The notes beneath the pieces are model-generated. The model saw nothing but the letters and a program-made list of their open reading frames with translations, searched no databases and was not told where the DNA came from. From Weeksellaceae bacterium (GTDB lineage: Bacteria > Bacteroidota > Bacteroidia > Flavobacteriales > Weeksellaceae): a stretch of 64,000 nt of DNA. Position numbers and translations under genes: made by a program. This document shows positions 13,331 to 23,090 of this stretch, piece after piece; within the stretch, counting starts at the first letter, position 1; the number at the start of each line of letters is the position of its first letter. The stretch covers positions 310,001 to 374,000 of the forward strand of contig JAIBEX010000009.1 of NCBI GenBank assembly GCA_019459455.1. Direction: 5' to 3'.

Positions 13331-16003
13331 ATGAAAACTTTATTAAAAAGTATTCTGATTTTCACCCTTATCTTTTCTCAAAGTTTATTTGCACAAACAA
13401 TTACGAAATCCACTTTCAATGTGAAAGGGGAATGTGGGATGTGTAAAGAAAGGATTGAAACAACCGCAAAAAAATCCGGTGCAGTTTCTGCCAACTGGAA
13501 TGCCGAAACCCAACAGCTGGAAGTCCAGTATGATGAATCTAAAGTATCGGCGGATGCCCTGCTGAAGAAAATAGCAGAGGTAGGTCATGACAATGAAAAA
13601 TATGCCGCACCAAACGAGGTGTATGAAAATCTGCCGGGCTGTTGTCTGTACGAGAGAACACCCTCTTTTCTAAAAACTACTGAAAATACCGTAAAACCGA
13701 ACCCCACTGCCGCAGGCAACCAGTTTTTTGTAAAGGGGAACTGTGGTTCGTGCAAGGCAAGGATTGAAAAAGCAGCAACAGACGCCGGTGCCGATACTGC
13801 AGTCTGGGATTCGGAAACGCAGACCGTAGTACTTAATTTTGATCCCGGGAAAACTTCAGCAGCCAAGATTTTAGAGAAAATTGCAGAGGTGGGTCATGAC
13901 AATGAAAAGTTCCTGACCAAAGATGAAGTCTATAAAAGTCTGCCAGACTGCTGTCTTTATGACCGTGAATTACCTTTCGGGGTGAAAAGCAGTTTGGTAC
14001 ACAGCGATGAAGTCGCACCAAAAAAGGATTATACACAGCACGCGGATCATTATGACAAATCTATTGAAGAGGTACAGCTGGTCAAACGTGAAGAAGCAAC
14101 CGCTTTAAGTAAAAAAAGCGCAGGCCTTACCTTTAACATTGGCCAGAAAGAACTGCTGAAAGCAGCTTGCTGTAACCTCTCCGAGAGTTTTGAAACCAAT
14201 GCGACGGTCGATGTTTCCTTCAGTAATGCGGTTACGGGGACCAAACAGCTTAAAATGCTGGGTCTGGACCAAAAATATACGAGTCTAACAAAGGAACTGC
14301 TGCCGGAAATCCGCGGACTTGCTTCTGCTTATGGCCTTAATTTCATACCGGGACGCTGGATTGGCGGAATCCAGCTTACAAAAGGGGGAAGCACGGTTAC
14401 CAACGGTTACGAAAGTATTACGGGACAGATCAACACCGAACTTCTGAAATTCGGCAAAACCCCGGAAACCTCGCTTAATGTCTTTGCCGATGTCAATTCA
14501 AGGACTGAAATGAATGTGACCCATACCTCGGCTCTGAACGACAAATGGAACCAGAGCATTTTGCTGCACGGCAACGGCACACTGGCAAAAATGGACTATA
14601 ATGAGGATGGCTTTCTTGACCAACCTACCGGTACTCAGTTGAATGCCGCCTACCTCATCAATTATAATGACCTGGATAAATCCGGCTGGGCCACCCATTT
14701 TGGAATCAATTTCCTTCAGGATAAAAGAACTGCAGGCCAGGTGGAATTCAAAAAGACGCTGGACCAGAGTGAGCAGAATGCTTATGGAGTTGGAATCGAC
14801 ATCTCCCGTTTTCAGGTTTGGAATAAAACAGGTCACATCTTCAAAGGAAAACCGTATCAGAGTTTGGGCTGGATGAACCAGTTTACCTATCACCAGCAGG
14901 ACAGTTTCTTTGGCTTCAGAGATTATTTCGGGAAGCAAAACACCTTTTATTCAAATCTGATTTTTGAAAGCATACTCGGAAATACCAATCACAAATATAA
15001 AACCGGTGCAAGTTTCCTGTATGATCAGTATAATGAGGATTACCTGACCCAAAACCACAACAGGACCGAAACCGTTCCGGGTTTGTTCTTTGAATATACC
15101 CATACTGGGACAAAATACACCCTTGTAGCAGGGGCAAGAGCTGATTTTCACAACCTGGCGGGCACCCAGTTTACTCCAAGACTGAACTTCAAGTATGATT
15201 TTACGCCCAAAACCATCTTGCGTCTATCTGCAGGAAAAGGGTTCAGAACCGCTAATATCTTTGCAGAAAACCAGCAATATTTTGCCTCCAACAGGCAGGT
15301 GGAAATTTTAGGAAATGGGGGCAATATCTACAACCTGAAGCCTGAGATCGCATGGAATTACGGTGCAAGTCTACAGCAGGAATTTCAGTTATTCAATAAG
15401 AAGGCCACATTAGTAGCCGATTTCTTCAGGACCGACTTCCAAGACCAAGTTCTGGCAGACCTTGATGTTTCGCCACAAAAAATTGTTTTCTACAACCTTG
15501 ATGGTAAATCCTTCGCGAACAGTTTTCAGACGCAGTTGGATTTTTCTCCTCTAAAAAATCTTGACCTGAGGCTTGCCTACAAATATTATGATGTACAGGC
15601 CGAATATTTGGGAGGCACCAGGGCGGTTCCTTTTATGGCTAAAAACAGGGGGTTCTTTAACGCATCTTATGCGACAGAAAAGAATGCGAAAGAAGGCTTT
15701 TGGTCTTTCGACACTACTTTACAGTATGTAGGAAAGCAGAGACTGCCGGACATGTCTACCAATCCGGTTGAATTCCAGCTTCCCGCTTCTTCAGATCCCT
15801 ATGTAACACTGAATGCTCAGATTGCAAGAGACTTTTCCAAAAATGTGAGGCTTTACGCGGGTGGTGAGAATCTGACAAGTTTCACCCAGGATAACCCCAT
15901 CATTGATGCGGCAAATCCGCTCGGAAATTATTTTGACGGCGGAATGGTTTATGCGCCTATTATGCCAGCCAACTTTTATGTTGGTGTAGATTTGAAGTTC
16001 TAA
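13331..16003 (+). CDS. TonB-dependent outer membrane receptor with two N-terminal HMA domains
   Basis: An 890-residue protein with a signal peptide (about 1-21). Two heavy-metal-associated domains follow: the first at about residues 26-95 with Cys35-Gly-Met-Cys38, the second at about 131-200 with Cys138-Gly-Ser-Cys141. Each is followed by a GHDNEK segment and an LPxCCLYxR motif (CC at 104-105 and 207-208). A further CC at 280-281 opens the plug, which runs to about residue 370 and carries VTGTKQLKMLGL. A 22-strand-type barrel ends in the aromatic NFYVGVDLKF. HMA domains bind Cu(I) and similar soft metals, so import or capture of copper or a copper complex is likely; this is inference. The ATG at 13331 gives the signal peptide. 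A bidirectional terminator follows. Confidence 0.9.
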   Translation: MKTLLKSILIFTLIFSQSLFAQTITKSTFNVKGECGMCKERIETTAKKSGAVSANWNAETQQLEVQYDESKVSADALLKKIAEVGHDNEKYAAPNEVYENLPGCCLYERTPSFLKTTENTVKPNPTAAGNQFFVKGNCGSCKARIEKAATDAGADTAVWDSETQTVVLNFDPGKTSAAKILEKIAEVGHDNEKFLTKDEVYKSLPDCCLYDRELPFGVKSSLVHSDEVAPKKDYTQHADHYDKSIEEVQLVKREEATALSKKSAGLTFNIGQKELLKAACCNLSESFETNATVDVSFSNAVTGTKQLKMLGLDQKYTSLTKELLPEIRGLASAYGLNFIPGRWIGGIQLTKGGSTVTNGYESITGQINTELLKFGKTPETSLNVFADVNSRTEMNVTHTSALNDKWNQSILLHGNGTLAKMDYNEDGFLDQPTGTQLNAAYLINYNDLDKSGWATHFGINFLQDKRTAGQVEFKKTLDQSEQNAYGVGIDISRFQVWNKTGHIFKGKPYQSLGWMNQFTYHQQDSFFGFRDYFGKQNTFYSNLIFESILGNTNHKYKTGASFLYDQYNEDYLTQNHNRTETVPGLFFEYTHTGTKYTLVAGARADFHNLAGTQFTPRLNFKYDFTPKTILRLSAGKGFRTANIFAENQQYFASNRQVEILGNGGNIYNLKPEIAWNYGASLQQEFQLFNKKATLVADFFRTDFQDQVLADLDVSPQKIVFYNLDGKSFANSFQTQLDFSPLKNLDLRLAYKYYDVQAEYLGGTRAVPFMAKNRGFFNASYATEKNAKEGFWSFDTTLQYVGKQRLPDMSTNPVEFQLPASSDPYVTLNAQIARDFSKNVRLYAGGENLTSFTQDNPIIDAANPLGNYFDGGMVYAPIMPANFYVGVDLKF

Positions 16004-16022
16004 TCTATCGGGAGCATAAAAC

Positions 16023-16056
16023 AAAAGGGAGGTCAAAAATTTGACCTCCCTTTTTT
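16023..16056. terminator. Bidirectional intrinsic terminator
   Basis: Perfect 14-base stem 16023-16036 with 16041-16054 and a four-base loop. Runs of T follow on both strands, serving the receptor gene and the convergent L,D-transpeptidase gene. Confidence 0.9.
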
Positions 16057-16077
16057 ATCAATTATCTATATACTAAT

Positions 16078-16830
16078 TTATGAATTTAGCCACTCTGATG
16101 ATCCCAGATAGTTTTTGTCCGGGTAATAAACGAATAGAACATTCTGGCCCTTTATCGTATTGATGATCGGCTCTGCCAGTTCTCTTGAGACCGCGGGGCA
16201 TCCCCAGCTCCGGCCAATCCTCTGATGTGACTTGCTAAAGTCTTCGCTCACATAATCTGCGCCGTGCATGACGATAGCTCTTTTCAGTGCATTATCATTG
16301 AATCCTCTGTCCATTCCCAAAAGTTTCAGGGAGTACCCGTTTTCCCCGTTGTACGTGGATTCGGTTATGTAAAAACCCATACTGCTCTGCAGTGAACTTT
16401 CCGTGTTCGAAAAATCAGTCGCAAATTCTTCACCGGTGTTCTTTCCATGCGCCACCAGCGCGTTGAAAAGGACTTTTTTACTGTTCAAATCAATTACCCA
16501 CAGTCTCTTTTTTGTTGATGAAAGCGAAAAATCGCAGACGGTCAAAAGATTTGCTGTTTCAGCTACTTTCCCTGCTTTTTTCAAATTTGTAAAACCCATA
16601 AAGGCTTTTTCAAAGACGTCAGAATCAAGCTTGTTCACGGTAGTAAAGTCGATGGAATTATAAAGCTCCAGGGTCGTGCTTCCTTCGTTTATTAAAGCTG
16701 AAGTTGGATTAACGGGATTGTTTAAGTTATTTAATAATGGGGTAGTATTGATTGTTTCGGTATCGGTATCGCGGTAAAATGAGGTCGTCAGTACAAAAGT
16801 AGCTGACAGTGCTAAAAAAAGTTTCTTCAT
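16078..16830 (-). CDS. L,D-transpeptidase catalytic-domain protein (YkuD_2 type)
   Basis: A 250-residue exported protein whose catalytic segment has His189 in VMHGADYVS and the pair Ser208/Cys211 in GRSWGCPAVS, the active-site signature of the YkuD_2 branch. Such enzymes make 3-3 crosslinks in peptidoglycan or attach proteins to it. The N-terminus has a hydrophobic leader of about 17 residues. A long linker follows before the catalytic region at about residues 95-240. Lone gene between two terminated or divergent units; the start ATG is unambiguous. Confidence 0.85.
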   Translation of the reverse strand: MKKLFLALSATFVLTTSFYRDTDTETINTTPLLNNLNNPVNPTSALINEGSTTLELYNSIDFTTVNKLDSDVFEKAFMGFTNLKKAGKVAETANLLTVCDFSLSSTKKRLWVIDLNSKKVLFNALVAHGKNTGEEFATDFSNTESSLQSSMGFYITESTYNGENGYSLKLLGMDRGFNDNALKRAIVMHGADYVSEDFSKSHQRIGRSWGCPAVSRELAEPIINTIKGQNVLFVYYPDKNYLGSSEWLNS

Positions 16831-16961
16831 ATTATTATGTTAAATGGAAAATGGTGAGGCAAATTTACAAAACAATATAAATCAACAAGTTAAATCAGGA
16901 AAGTTTAACTTAATTTAAGAAATTTTAACAACGTGATTTTAGGTCGTAAAATGTCTTATCC

Positions 16962-17492
16962 CTACTTTTTCTCGGAATCTCCTACGAATTCAAGACTTAC
17001 AGAATTCATGCAGTAACGCGTTCCTGTGGGAGGCGGACCGTCGTTGAAAATATGCCCCAAATGAGAATCACAGCGCTTGCATACGACTTCTGTCCGTTCC
17101 ATTCCATGGCTGGAATCGCGGTTGTAAGCAACACCTTCTTTGTCGGCTTCAAAAAAACTTGGCCATCCACAGGTCGAGGAAAATTTTGAGTCGGAACGGA
17201 ACAGGTGATTACCGCACACCGCACAGTAATAGTCACCAAGTTCATCAAATTCATTGTATTTACCGGTAAAAGGCCTCTCAGTATCGGCTTGACGGGCAAC
17301 TGCGTAAAGATCGGGAGACAAAATCTTTCGCCATTCGGCATTACTCACCGTAAGTTTCGTACGGTCGGTCCGGGAGTAATAGGGGTTGTTTTTAGATGAG
17401 TTGTTATCCATTTTTAAATTGTTTTCGGGTTGTTTTACCTGCGTACACATCTGGAAAGAGATGATCGCTAACAGATAAATTAGTGTTTTCAT
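16962..17492 (-). CDS. msrB: Peptide-methionine (R)-S-oxide reductase, lipoprotein form
   Basis: MsrB reduces methionine-R-sulfoxide in proteins. The 176-residue product has the four zinc cysteines (Cys90/93 and Cys138/141), the catalytic Cys161 in RYCMNS and a candidate resolving cysteine at 108 in TCGWPSF. The N-terminus is unusual for a cytoplasmic enzyme: a hydrophobic leader ends in SFQMC with Cys16, suggesting a lipoprotein that repairs oxidised envelope proteins. The ATG at 17492 was chosen over an in-frame codon 30 bases upstream because it begins the leader cleanly. Confidence 0.92.
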   Translation of the reverse strand: MKTLIYLLAIISFQMCTQVKQPENNLKMDNNSSKNNPYYSRTDRTKLTVSNAEWRKILSPDLYAVARQADTERPFTGKYNEFDELGDYYCAVCGNHLFRSDSKFSSTCGWPSFFEADKEGVAYNRDSSHGMERTEVVCKRCDSHLGHIFNDGPPPTGTRYCMNSVSLEFVGDSEKK

Positions 17493-17584
17493 TGTATTAA
17501 AATTACCTTCAAAAATAGTCATTAAAAAAATAACCGGAACGATTTACACATTCAGGAAACTCAGAAAATACTATTAAACTGTAC

Positions 17585-17592
17585 TATCTTTG
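17585..17592 (+). promoter_or_regulatory. Predicted -7 box (TATCTTTG) of the DUF4838 gene
   Basis: A full TAnnTTTG match 13 bases before the TTG start codon. No clear -33 element is seen. Confidence 0.45.
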
Positions 17593-17605
17593 CTAAAACT
17601 ACGTT

Positions 17606-19852
17606 TTGGATCAGCATTCATCCTGCAAAAAAAACCGAGCTATAGAAAATCTAAAGAAATCTGCGTTATTATTTATCCTGTGTATCTGTTCTATAATGAA
17701 TTCGCAATCATCGCAAAATGCCGTGCTCTTTTCTGAAGGGAAATCTGAATACCGCGTGTCCAAATCCGGCAGCAGTTCCCCATATGAAAAGAAGGCAGCA
17801 GATATTATAAAAGAATATTTCCGACGCGCAAGCGGCGTTTACTTTCAGGAAGAAGATCGCTCCAATGCAATTACCCTAACGGATGTGGAAGATCAACTTC
17901 CCGAAGAAAGTTTTAATATCAGCAGCGAAGGACAAAATATCATCATAAAAGGCAATAGAAAAGGAGTCATTTATGGCGCGTATGCCTTTGTTGAAAAATT
18001 CCTCGGATGCAGGAAATTTGCGCCGGGCGGAGATGCTTTCTGTCCCATGGTGCAAACAGTAAAAATTCCGTTGCCTCTTAACATCAGCGAAGCGCCGGCA
18101 TTCGGTTTCCGCGAGGTGTATTCGCAGGCAGAAACCGATGCCGAATACATGGACTGGCACAGGCTGCACAACCTGGAAGAACTTTGGGGAATCTGGGGCC
18201 ATAGTTTTTCTAAATTGGTTCCGACTACCCACTTTAAAACAAATCCGGAATATTTTGCTTACTACCGTGGGAGGCGACACCCTACCCAACTTTGCCTCAG
18301 CAACCCGCATGTTCTGGAAATCGCCTCCCAGACTTTGGAGAAATCCTTCCGCAAAAATCCGGGTGCAAAGTACTGGTCCATCAGTCCAAACGACAATAAC
18401 GGCTATTGCGAATGTAAGCTCTGCCGCGAAGCAGACCGAAAAGAAGGCGGCAAACAGGGCTCTCTCCTAATGTTTGTAAACAGAGTCGCCCGTAAAAATC
18501 CCCACAAGACCTTCACCACACTGGCCTACAGTGCTACGTCAAAAAGTACAGAGCAATTGGTCCCTGAAAGGAATGTAATCATCATGCTCAGTAATATTGA
18601 GGCCTACCGGACGGTACCCATAGAAAATGAACCTTCTGCTGCACGTTTTAGGCAAAATTTGCATGACTGGAAGTCCAAAACCGACCGCATAATCATCTGG
18701 GATTACTATACACAATTTACAAATTTTTTGGCACCCTTTCCCGTTGAATCCACCTTTAAACCAAACCTGGAATACTATAACAGTAGTGAGATATCAGGTG
18801 TTTTCGCGCAATTACAGGGTTCCACCTACGGTGATCTTTCCGAACTCAAGACGTACTTGCTCGCAAAACTGCTCTGGAATCCGAAAGCTAATGCCGAAGA
18901 TCTGACTGATGATTTTCTTGGTGGTTACTACAAGGAAGCTGGACACATAGTTAAAGAGTTCCTCCGGCTCAGGCATCGAATGTTATACCTTTCAAAGACT
19001 CGGTTGGACATTTACGGCAACCCGATAAATAATGCTGAGGATTTTTTAAGCCCAAATAATCTGGCGGCCCTGAGTTCCATACTGGATGAAGCCGAGTTAT
19101 TGGCAAATGAGGAAACGCTTCCCCGTATTAATAAACTTCGGTTGACACTGGAATACACTTCCCTGCAGCAATTAAAACGTTCTGGACTTTACCAGCAGAC
19201 CACAGTTTCGCAAGAAGATGTAAACCGGGTTGTACGGGAAGAATTCCGGAAAAGAATTGACCGTTTTAAACAGCACGCCGTATCGGCGGGTGTAAAGGTG
19301 CTGTCAGAGGGAGGAATGTCTCCGCTGGAGTACTGGAATGAATGGAATCTTATTCTGGATCAGCCCATGAAAGTCAACGCAGCCGCAGGGGCAAAAGTTT
19401 CGCTTAAGCATTCCTTTACCATTGAATATCCCGCTAAAGGACTTAAAACCCTGACAGATGGCACTCCGGGTTATAACGATTTCAGCTATAACTGGCTGCT
19501 GTTCTACGGAAAACCAATGGTAGCAACCGTGGACCTTGGAAGGGTAATCAACGTTAAGGAAATCGAAATGACATTTCTGGAGGACCAGCGACACTGGATT
19601 ATAAGACCGAAAATGGTAAAAGTGGAATACAGCCTCGATGGGACAACATTTAGAGCATCGGCGATACGGAATTTTGAAAGTCCGAAAGAAAATACCACAA
19701 TCAGAAAATTCAGCATCCGTTTTAAAAATATCGGAGCCGATGCCCGTTATATCAGGATTACAGCAGACAATCATATAAAACTACCCTCATTTATCGCATC
19801 CGGCCAGAAAAAACCCACGATTGCCTGCGATGAAATATGGGTGAGCGAATAA
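17606..19852 (+). CDS. DUF4838 protein, glycosidase-like, with C-terminal discoidin-like domain
   Basis: A 748-residue exported protein. After a signal sequence (LKKSALLFILCICSI) comes a GH20-like N-terminal alpha/beta domain (about 45-140, with the RKGVIYGAYAFVEKFLGCR element). A DUF4838 core follows at about 150-430, with SPNDNNGYCECKLC and IIWDYYTQFTNF. Then a helical region and an F5/8 type C-like jellyroll at about 610-748. It resembles carbohydrate-active proteins, yet no member I know has an assigned substrate. No early ATG exists; the TTG at 17606 best explains the signal peptide. It stands alone, without SusC/SusD partners. Confidence 0.8.
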   Translation: MDQHSSCKKNRAIENLKKSALLFILCICSIMNSQSSQNAVLFSEGKSEYRVSKSGSSSPYEKKAADIIKEYFRRASGVYFQEEDRSNAITLTDVEDQLPEESFNISSEGQNIIIKGNRKGVIYGAYAFVEKFLGCRKFAPGGDAFCPMVQTVKIPLPLNISEAPAFGFREVYSQAETDAEYMDWHRLHNLEELWGIWGHSFSKLVPTTHFKTNPEYFAYYRGRRHPTQLCLSNPHVLEIASQTLEKSFRKNPGAKYWSISPNDNNGYCECKLCREADRKEGGKQGSLLMFVNRVARKNPHKTFTTLAYSATSKSTEQLVPERNVIIMLSNIEAYRTVPIENEPSAARFRQNLHDWKSKTDRIIIWDYYTQFTNFLAPFPVESTFKPNLEYYNSSEISGVFAQLQGSTYGDLSELKTYLLAKLLWNPKANAEDLTDDFLGGYYKEAGHIVKEFLRLRHRMLYLSKTRLDIYGNPINNAEDFLSPNNLAALSSILDEAELLANEETLPRINKLRLTLEYTSLQQLKRSGLYQQTTVSQEDVNRVVREEFRKRIDRFKQHAVSAGVKVLSEGGMSPLEYWNEWNLILDQPMKVNAAAGAKVSLKHSFTIEYPAKGLKTLTDGTPGYNDFSYNWLLFYGKPMVATVDLGRVINVKEIEMTFLEDQRHWIIRPKMVKVEYSLDGTTFRASAIRNFESPKENTTIRKFSIRFKNIGADARYIRITADNHIKLPSFIASGQKKPTIACDEIWVSE

Positions 19853-19907
19853 CTGTATGTAAATGGGTACATGGCTTAATTCAGTTTGAATTATTTAAAT
19901 TTGATGA

Positions 19908-21152
19908 ATGAATGACGAGGAAAAACGGATACAGCTCCGCAAGTATAAAATGTTTGCCACCGGACTCTTTGTTCTCATGGCCTTGGTTTTTGTTGTGATG
20001 ACGGTTTTGGAGAAGGATAATCCGGCTCACTGGATCGGATACATCCGCGCGTTCTCTGAGGCGGCCATGGTGGGTGCCCTGGCCGACTGGTTTGCGGTGA
20101 CCGCCCTTTTCCATCACCCGCTTGGGCTGAAAATTCCGCACACCAACCTTATAGAAAATAGCAAGGAAAGGATTGGGGACAATCTGGGAAATTTTGTCGT
20201 TTCCAATTTCCTTTCACCAAAAAATATCCGTCCTTACATCCAGAAAATCAAAATCTCCCATTTCGTGGGCGACTGGCTCTCCAAAACCCGGAATCAGGAA
20301 AACCTGGTGAAAGAACTCTCCCATATCGTGATGGACATCCTACATAAACTGGATGATGCCGCGGTGGTTCATTTCATTGGAAAAAAGGCAAAAGAAATGT
20401 CCGATGACCTGAAAATCAACCAGATTGTGGGTAATGGCATCGAGTATGTGCTGGATAAAAAAGACCATCAGAAAATGATAACAAACCTTTCCCGGCAAAT
20501 TAAAGACTATGTAATTAACAATCAGGACATTGTAAAAGAGCGGGTGAAAAAAGAAAGTTACTTCCTGATACCCAAATTTGTAGATGATACGATCGCCGAA
20601 AAGATTACTGGCGGGCTTTCAAAATTCTTCGAAGAGGTGGAAAATGATCCTGAACATTCCTTACGTGCCGAAATCACAAAGAAACTATATGCATTTTCTG
20701 CCGAAATCCAATCCGAAGCGAAGTGGGAGGATGAATTCCGTTCCATAAAAAATGATTTCCTGAATGAGGATAAACTGACGCAGTACTCTAAAGACATCTG
20801 GATCTCCATTAAAAAGTCGCTCTCCAAAGAACTGGAAGAAGACGGTTCTGCCCTAAAAACATACCTCGGAAAAAACCTGACCGAACTCTCCCAAAACCTG
20901 CAGACCGACGAAAAACTTCAGTACAAAATTGATCACTGGGTACGCGTAACCGCTTATAAATACATCCTTAAAAATACACACCAGGCTGCAAACCTCATCA
21001 GTTCGACTGTTGGAAACTGGCAGGGAAAGGAACTCAGCGAAAAACTGGAACTTGAAGTCGGGAAAGACCTTCAGTTCATTCGCGTAAACGGAACCCTGGT
21101 CGGTGGTTTGGTGGGTTTAATAATCTATACGATCACTAATTTCTTCCTCTAA
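19908..21152 (+). CDS. DUF445 family membrane-associated protein (YjiN-like)
   Basis: A 414-residue protein with one helix near the N-terminus (about 15-37) and another at the extreme C-terminus (LVGGLVGLIIYTITNFFL). The conserved DUF445 entry AFSEAAMVGALADWFAVTALFHHPLG and IPHTNLIENSKERIGDNLG are clear. The middle is a long helical, charged stretch, likely coiled coil. Function of the family is unknown; an envelope role is generally supposed. The ATG at 19908 is used. A TAAATTTG box ends only four bases before it, so either a nearly leaderless message or another promoter is involved. Confidence 0.85.
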   Translation: MNDEEKRIQLRKYKMFATGLFVLMALVFVVMTVLEKDNPAHWIGYIRAFSEAAMVGALADWFAVTALFHHPLGLKIPHTNLIENSKERIGDNLGNFVVSNFLSPKNIRPYIQKIKISHFVGDWLSKTRNQENLVKELSHIVMDILHKLDDAAVVHFIGKKAKEMSDDLKINQIVGNGIEYVLDKKDHQKMITNLSRQIKDYVINNQDIVKERVKKESYFLIPKFVDDTIAEKITGGLSKFFEEVENDPEHSLRAEITKKLYAFSAEIQSEAKWEDEFRSIKNDFLNEDKLTQYSKDIWISIKKSLSKELEEDGSALKTYLGKNLTELSQNLQTDEKLQYKIDHWVRVTAYKYILKNTHQAANLISSTVGNWQGKELSEKLELEVGKDLQFIRVNGTLVGGLVGLIIYTITNFFL

Positions 21153-21195
21153 GGAGTTAGGAATTCTGAAGTATCGCTAATTTGACACTTCTGTT

Positions 21196-22230
21196 TCACT
21201 TTAAGAAAGGGGAAAGAGTCTCCCCCAAGTTCTTCAGCAACTTTTGATTGATTTCACGGATGAGTTCCGGCCCTTCGTAGATAAATCCCGTGTAGAGCTG
21301 TACCAGACTTGCACCTGCCTCCAGTTTTTCGAGTGCGTCATCGGCAGAATGAATACCACCAACACCGATGATCGGGAAAGCTTTGCCACTTTTTTCGGAC
21401 AGGAAACGGATGACTTCAGTGGACCTTTTTGCCAGAGGTTTACCGGAAAGCCCACCGGTTTCGCCTTTGCTTTCAGAAACCAAACCATCTCTGGAAAGCG
21501 TCGTGTTTGCCGCTATTACGCCGGCAATTCTTGTTTCCTTTACAATGTCAATAATATCCAGGAGCTGCTCATCGGTAAGGTCGGGTGAAATTTTGAGCAA
21601 AATGGGTTTTGGTTTTTCTCTTTCTGAATTCAGTTTCTGCAGGGTACCCAAAAGTTGCGTCAGAGGCTCTTTCTCCTGTAAGGCACGTAGATTGGGCGTA
21701 TTGGGCGAACTTACATTTACCACGAAATAATCAACATACGGAAAGAGCTTTTCAAAACAGATGGTATAATCGTTTACCGCTTCTTCATTCGGGGTCACCT
21801 TATTTTTACCGATGTTGCCGCCAATAAGGACGTTTCTATTCTTTTTTAAACGCTCCACCGCTGCATCCACTCCGCCGTTATTAAAACCCATGCGGTTAAT
21901 GATGGCAGAATCCTCCTTCAATCGGAAAAGCCGCTTCTTCGGGTTCCCGTCCTGTGCCTTAGGCGTCAGCGTACCAATTTCAATAAAGCCGAATCCAAGG
22001 TCAGAAAGTTCGGAGAACATCTTCGCATCCTTGTCGAAACCTGCGGCCAGGCCTACAGGATTCTTGAATTTCAAACCAAAAACTTCTCTTTCCAGTCGTT
22101 TATCCTCAATAGGTTTTGGGAAAAACAGGGATGTTAAGAAGCCAAACTTCTTAAGAAGTGAAAAGGTAAAATAATGGACTTCTTCGGGATCGAACTTAAA
22201 AAGAAACGGTCGGATCAGGCTTTTGTACAT
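21196..22230 (-). CDS. pyrD: Dihydroorotate dehydrogenase (quinone), class 2
   Basis: PyrD oxidises dihydroorotate to orotate in pyrimidine synthesis and passes electrons to quinone at the membrane. The 344-residue protein has the N-terminal amphipathic helix of class 2 enzymes, then the FMN barrel with [21 protein letters not shown], the catalytic-serine motif [24 protein letters not shown] and [12 protein letters not shown]. Length and motifs are normal. It is convergent with the DUF445 gene and appears to be a single-gene unit. Confidence 0.96.
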   Translation of the reverse strand: MYKSLIRPFLFKFDPEEVHYFTFSLLKKFGFLTSLFFPKPIEDKRLEREVFGLKFKNPVGLAAGFDKDAKMFSELSDLGFGFIEIGTLTPKAQDGNPKKRLFRLKEDSAIINRMGFNNGGVDAAVERLKKNRNVLIGGNIGKNKVTPNEEAVNDYTICFEKLFPYVDYFVVNVSSPNTPNLRALQEKEPLTQLLGTLQKLNSEREKPKPILLKISPDLTDEQLLDIIDIVKETRIAGVIAANTTLSRDGLVSESKGETGGLSGKPLAKRSTEVIRFLSEKSGKAFPIIGVGGIHSADDALEKLEAGASLVQLYTGFIYEGPELIREINQKLLKNLGETLSPFLK

Positions 22231-22448
22231 TGAAGAATTTTTAGAAAAAACAAATTACAGGAAAATAAATGCGGAAAGAATTTCCAGTGGAACATTTTTG
22301 TCATCAAATTTTTTGGGATGGTCTTACATTACCTCTAAAAGGGACAAAACCACGAACTTTAATCACACGTTACATGAATTCTATATAGCAAAAAAGTCTC
22401 ATAAATTACGGTGAACTTATGAAACTTTTTAAGAGTTGTAAAGTGAAA

Positions 22449-22814
22449 TTACTGTACGCTTTCAATAAATAATTGTGGAAACTTTTCAGTACCTGTACAA
22501 GTTAATCTTTCTGCTGCTGTTGGAGTTCTAAATTTAATAGTAATTGAGCGGTTTTTAACTCTATACTGCTCAGGTAAATTTACCTCCATAAAAATATTGT
22601 CAGTTGTGTTGGCAGGAATTCCCTGCGTAGGTGCAAGAATTTTGACTAAAAAATTGTCTTGACACGGACCTCCCATTCCAGCATGCTGCAGAACATAAGC
22701 ATTAGCAGTTCCAAAAGCAGAATTGTCTTCCCTACATCCGGTAAAGGCTAAAAACGTGATAAGCAAAAGGGGGATGATTCTGAAAATTGATTTTTTTTCC
22801 AATAGTTTTCTCAT
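22449..22814 (-). CDS. Hypothetical lipoprotein
   Basis: A 121-residue predicted lipoprotein: a positively charged start, a hydrophobic stretch and FTGC with the lipidated Cys at residue 27. The mature part is mostly beta, with two further cysteines near GGPCQDN and RLTCTGT that could form a disulfide. I recognise no family. The upstream 270 bases and downstream 215 bases are AT-rich and gene-free, so it is transcribed alone. Confidence 0.7.
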   Translation of the reverse strand: MRKLLEKKSIFRIIPLLLITFLAFTGCREDNSAFGTANAYVLQHAGMGGPCQDNFLVKILAPTQGIPANTTDNIFMEVNLPEQYRVKNRSITIKFRTPTAAERLTCTGTEKFPQLFIESVQ

Positions 22815-23090
22815 TATATTAAATTTATTGTTATTGTCTTGACTGCGAAATTAACCTTTTTTTTCTTAAGTCAAAATATATTTTGTTAAATATATTAAAT
22901 TAATGTTAATATCATTATATATATGTCAATAACCGTACAATACTTCAAGAAGTTAGAATTTGAAAGGATAATCTGTTTCAGGTAATACTAAAATAATGAA
23001 ACAGCGGTCCAATTACTTTTTTACTATTTTTTTTCTGCTTTTAAGCGCTGAACTAATTTTATCAATACATTTGCTCCCTAGTTGCATAAA

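Noticed and set aside
19877-19893. Seven-base inverted repeat before the DUF445 gene as a terminator
   Set aside because: Short, AT-rich stem without a proper T run; likely chance in AT-rich sequence.
21153-21195. Weak hairpin between the DUF445 gene and pyrD as a terminator
   Set aside because: Stem is short with a mismatch and there is no T tract, so I could not support it.
22223-22414. 63-codon open frame overlapping the pyrD start
   Set aside because: Runs antisense over the pyrD start and into an AT-rich spacer; composition is not protein-like.
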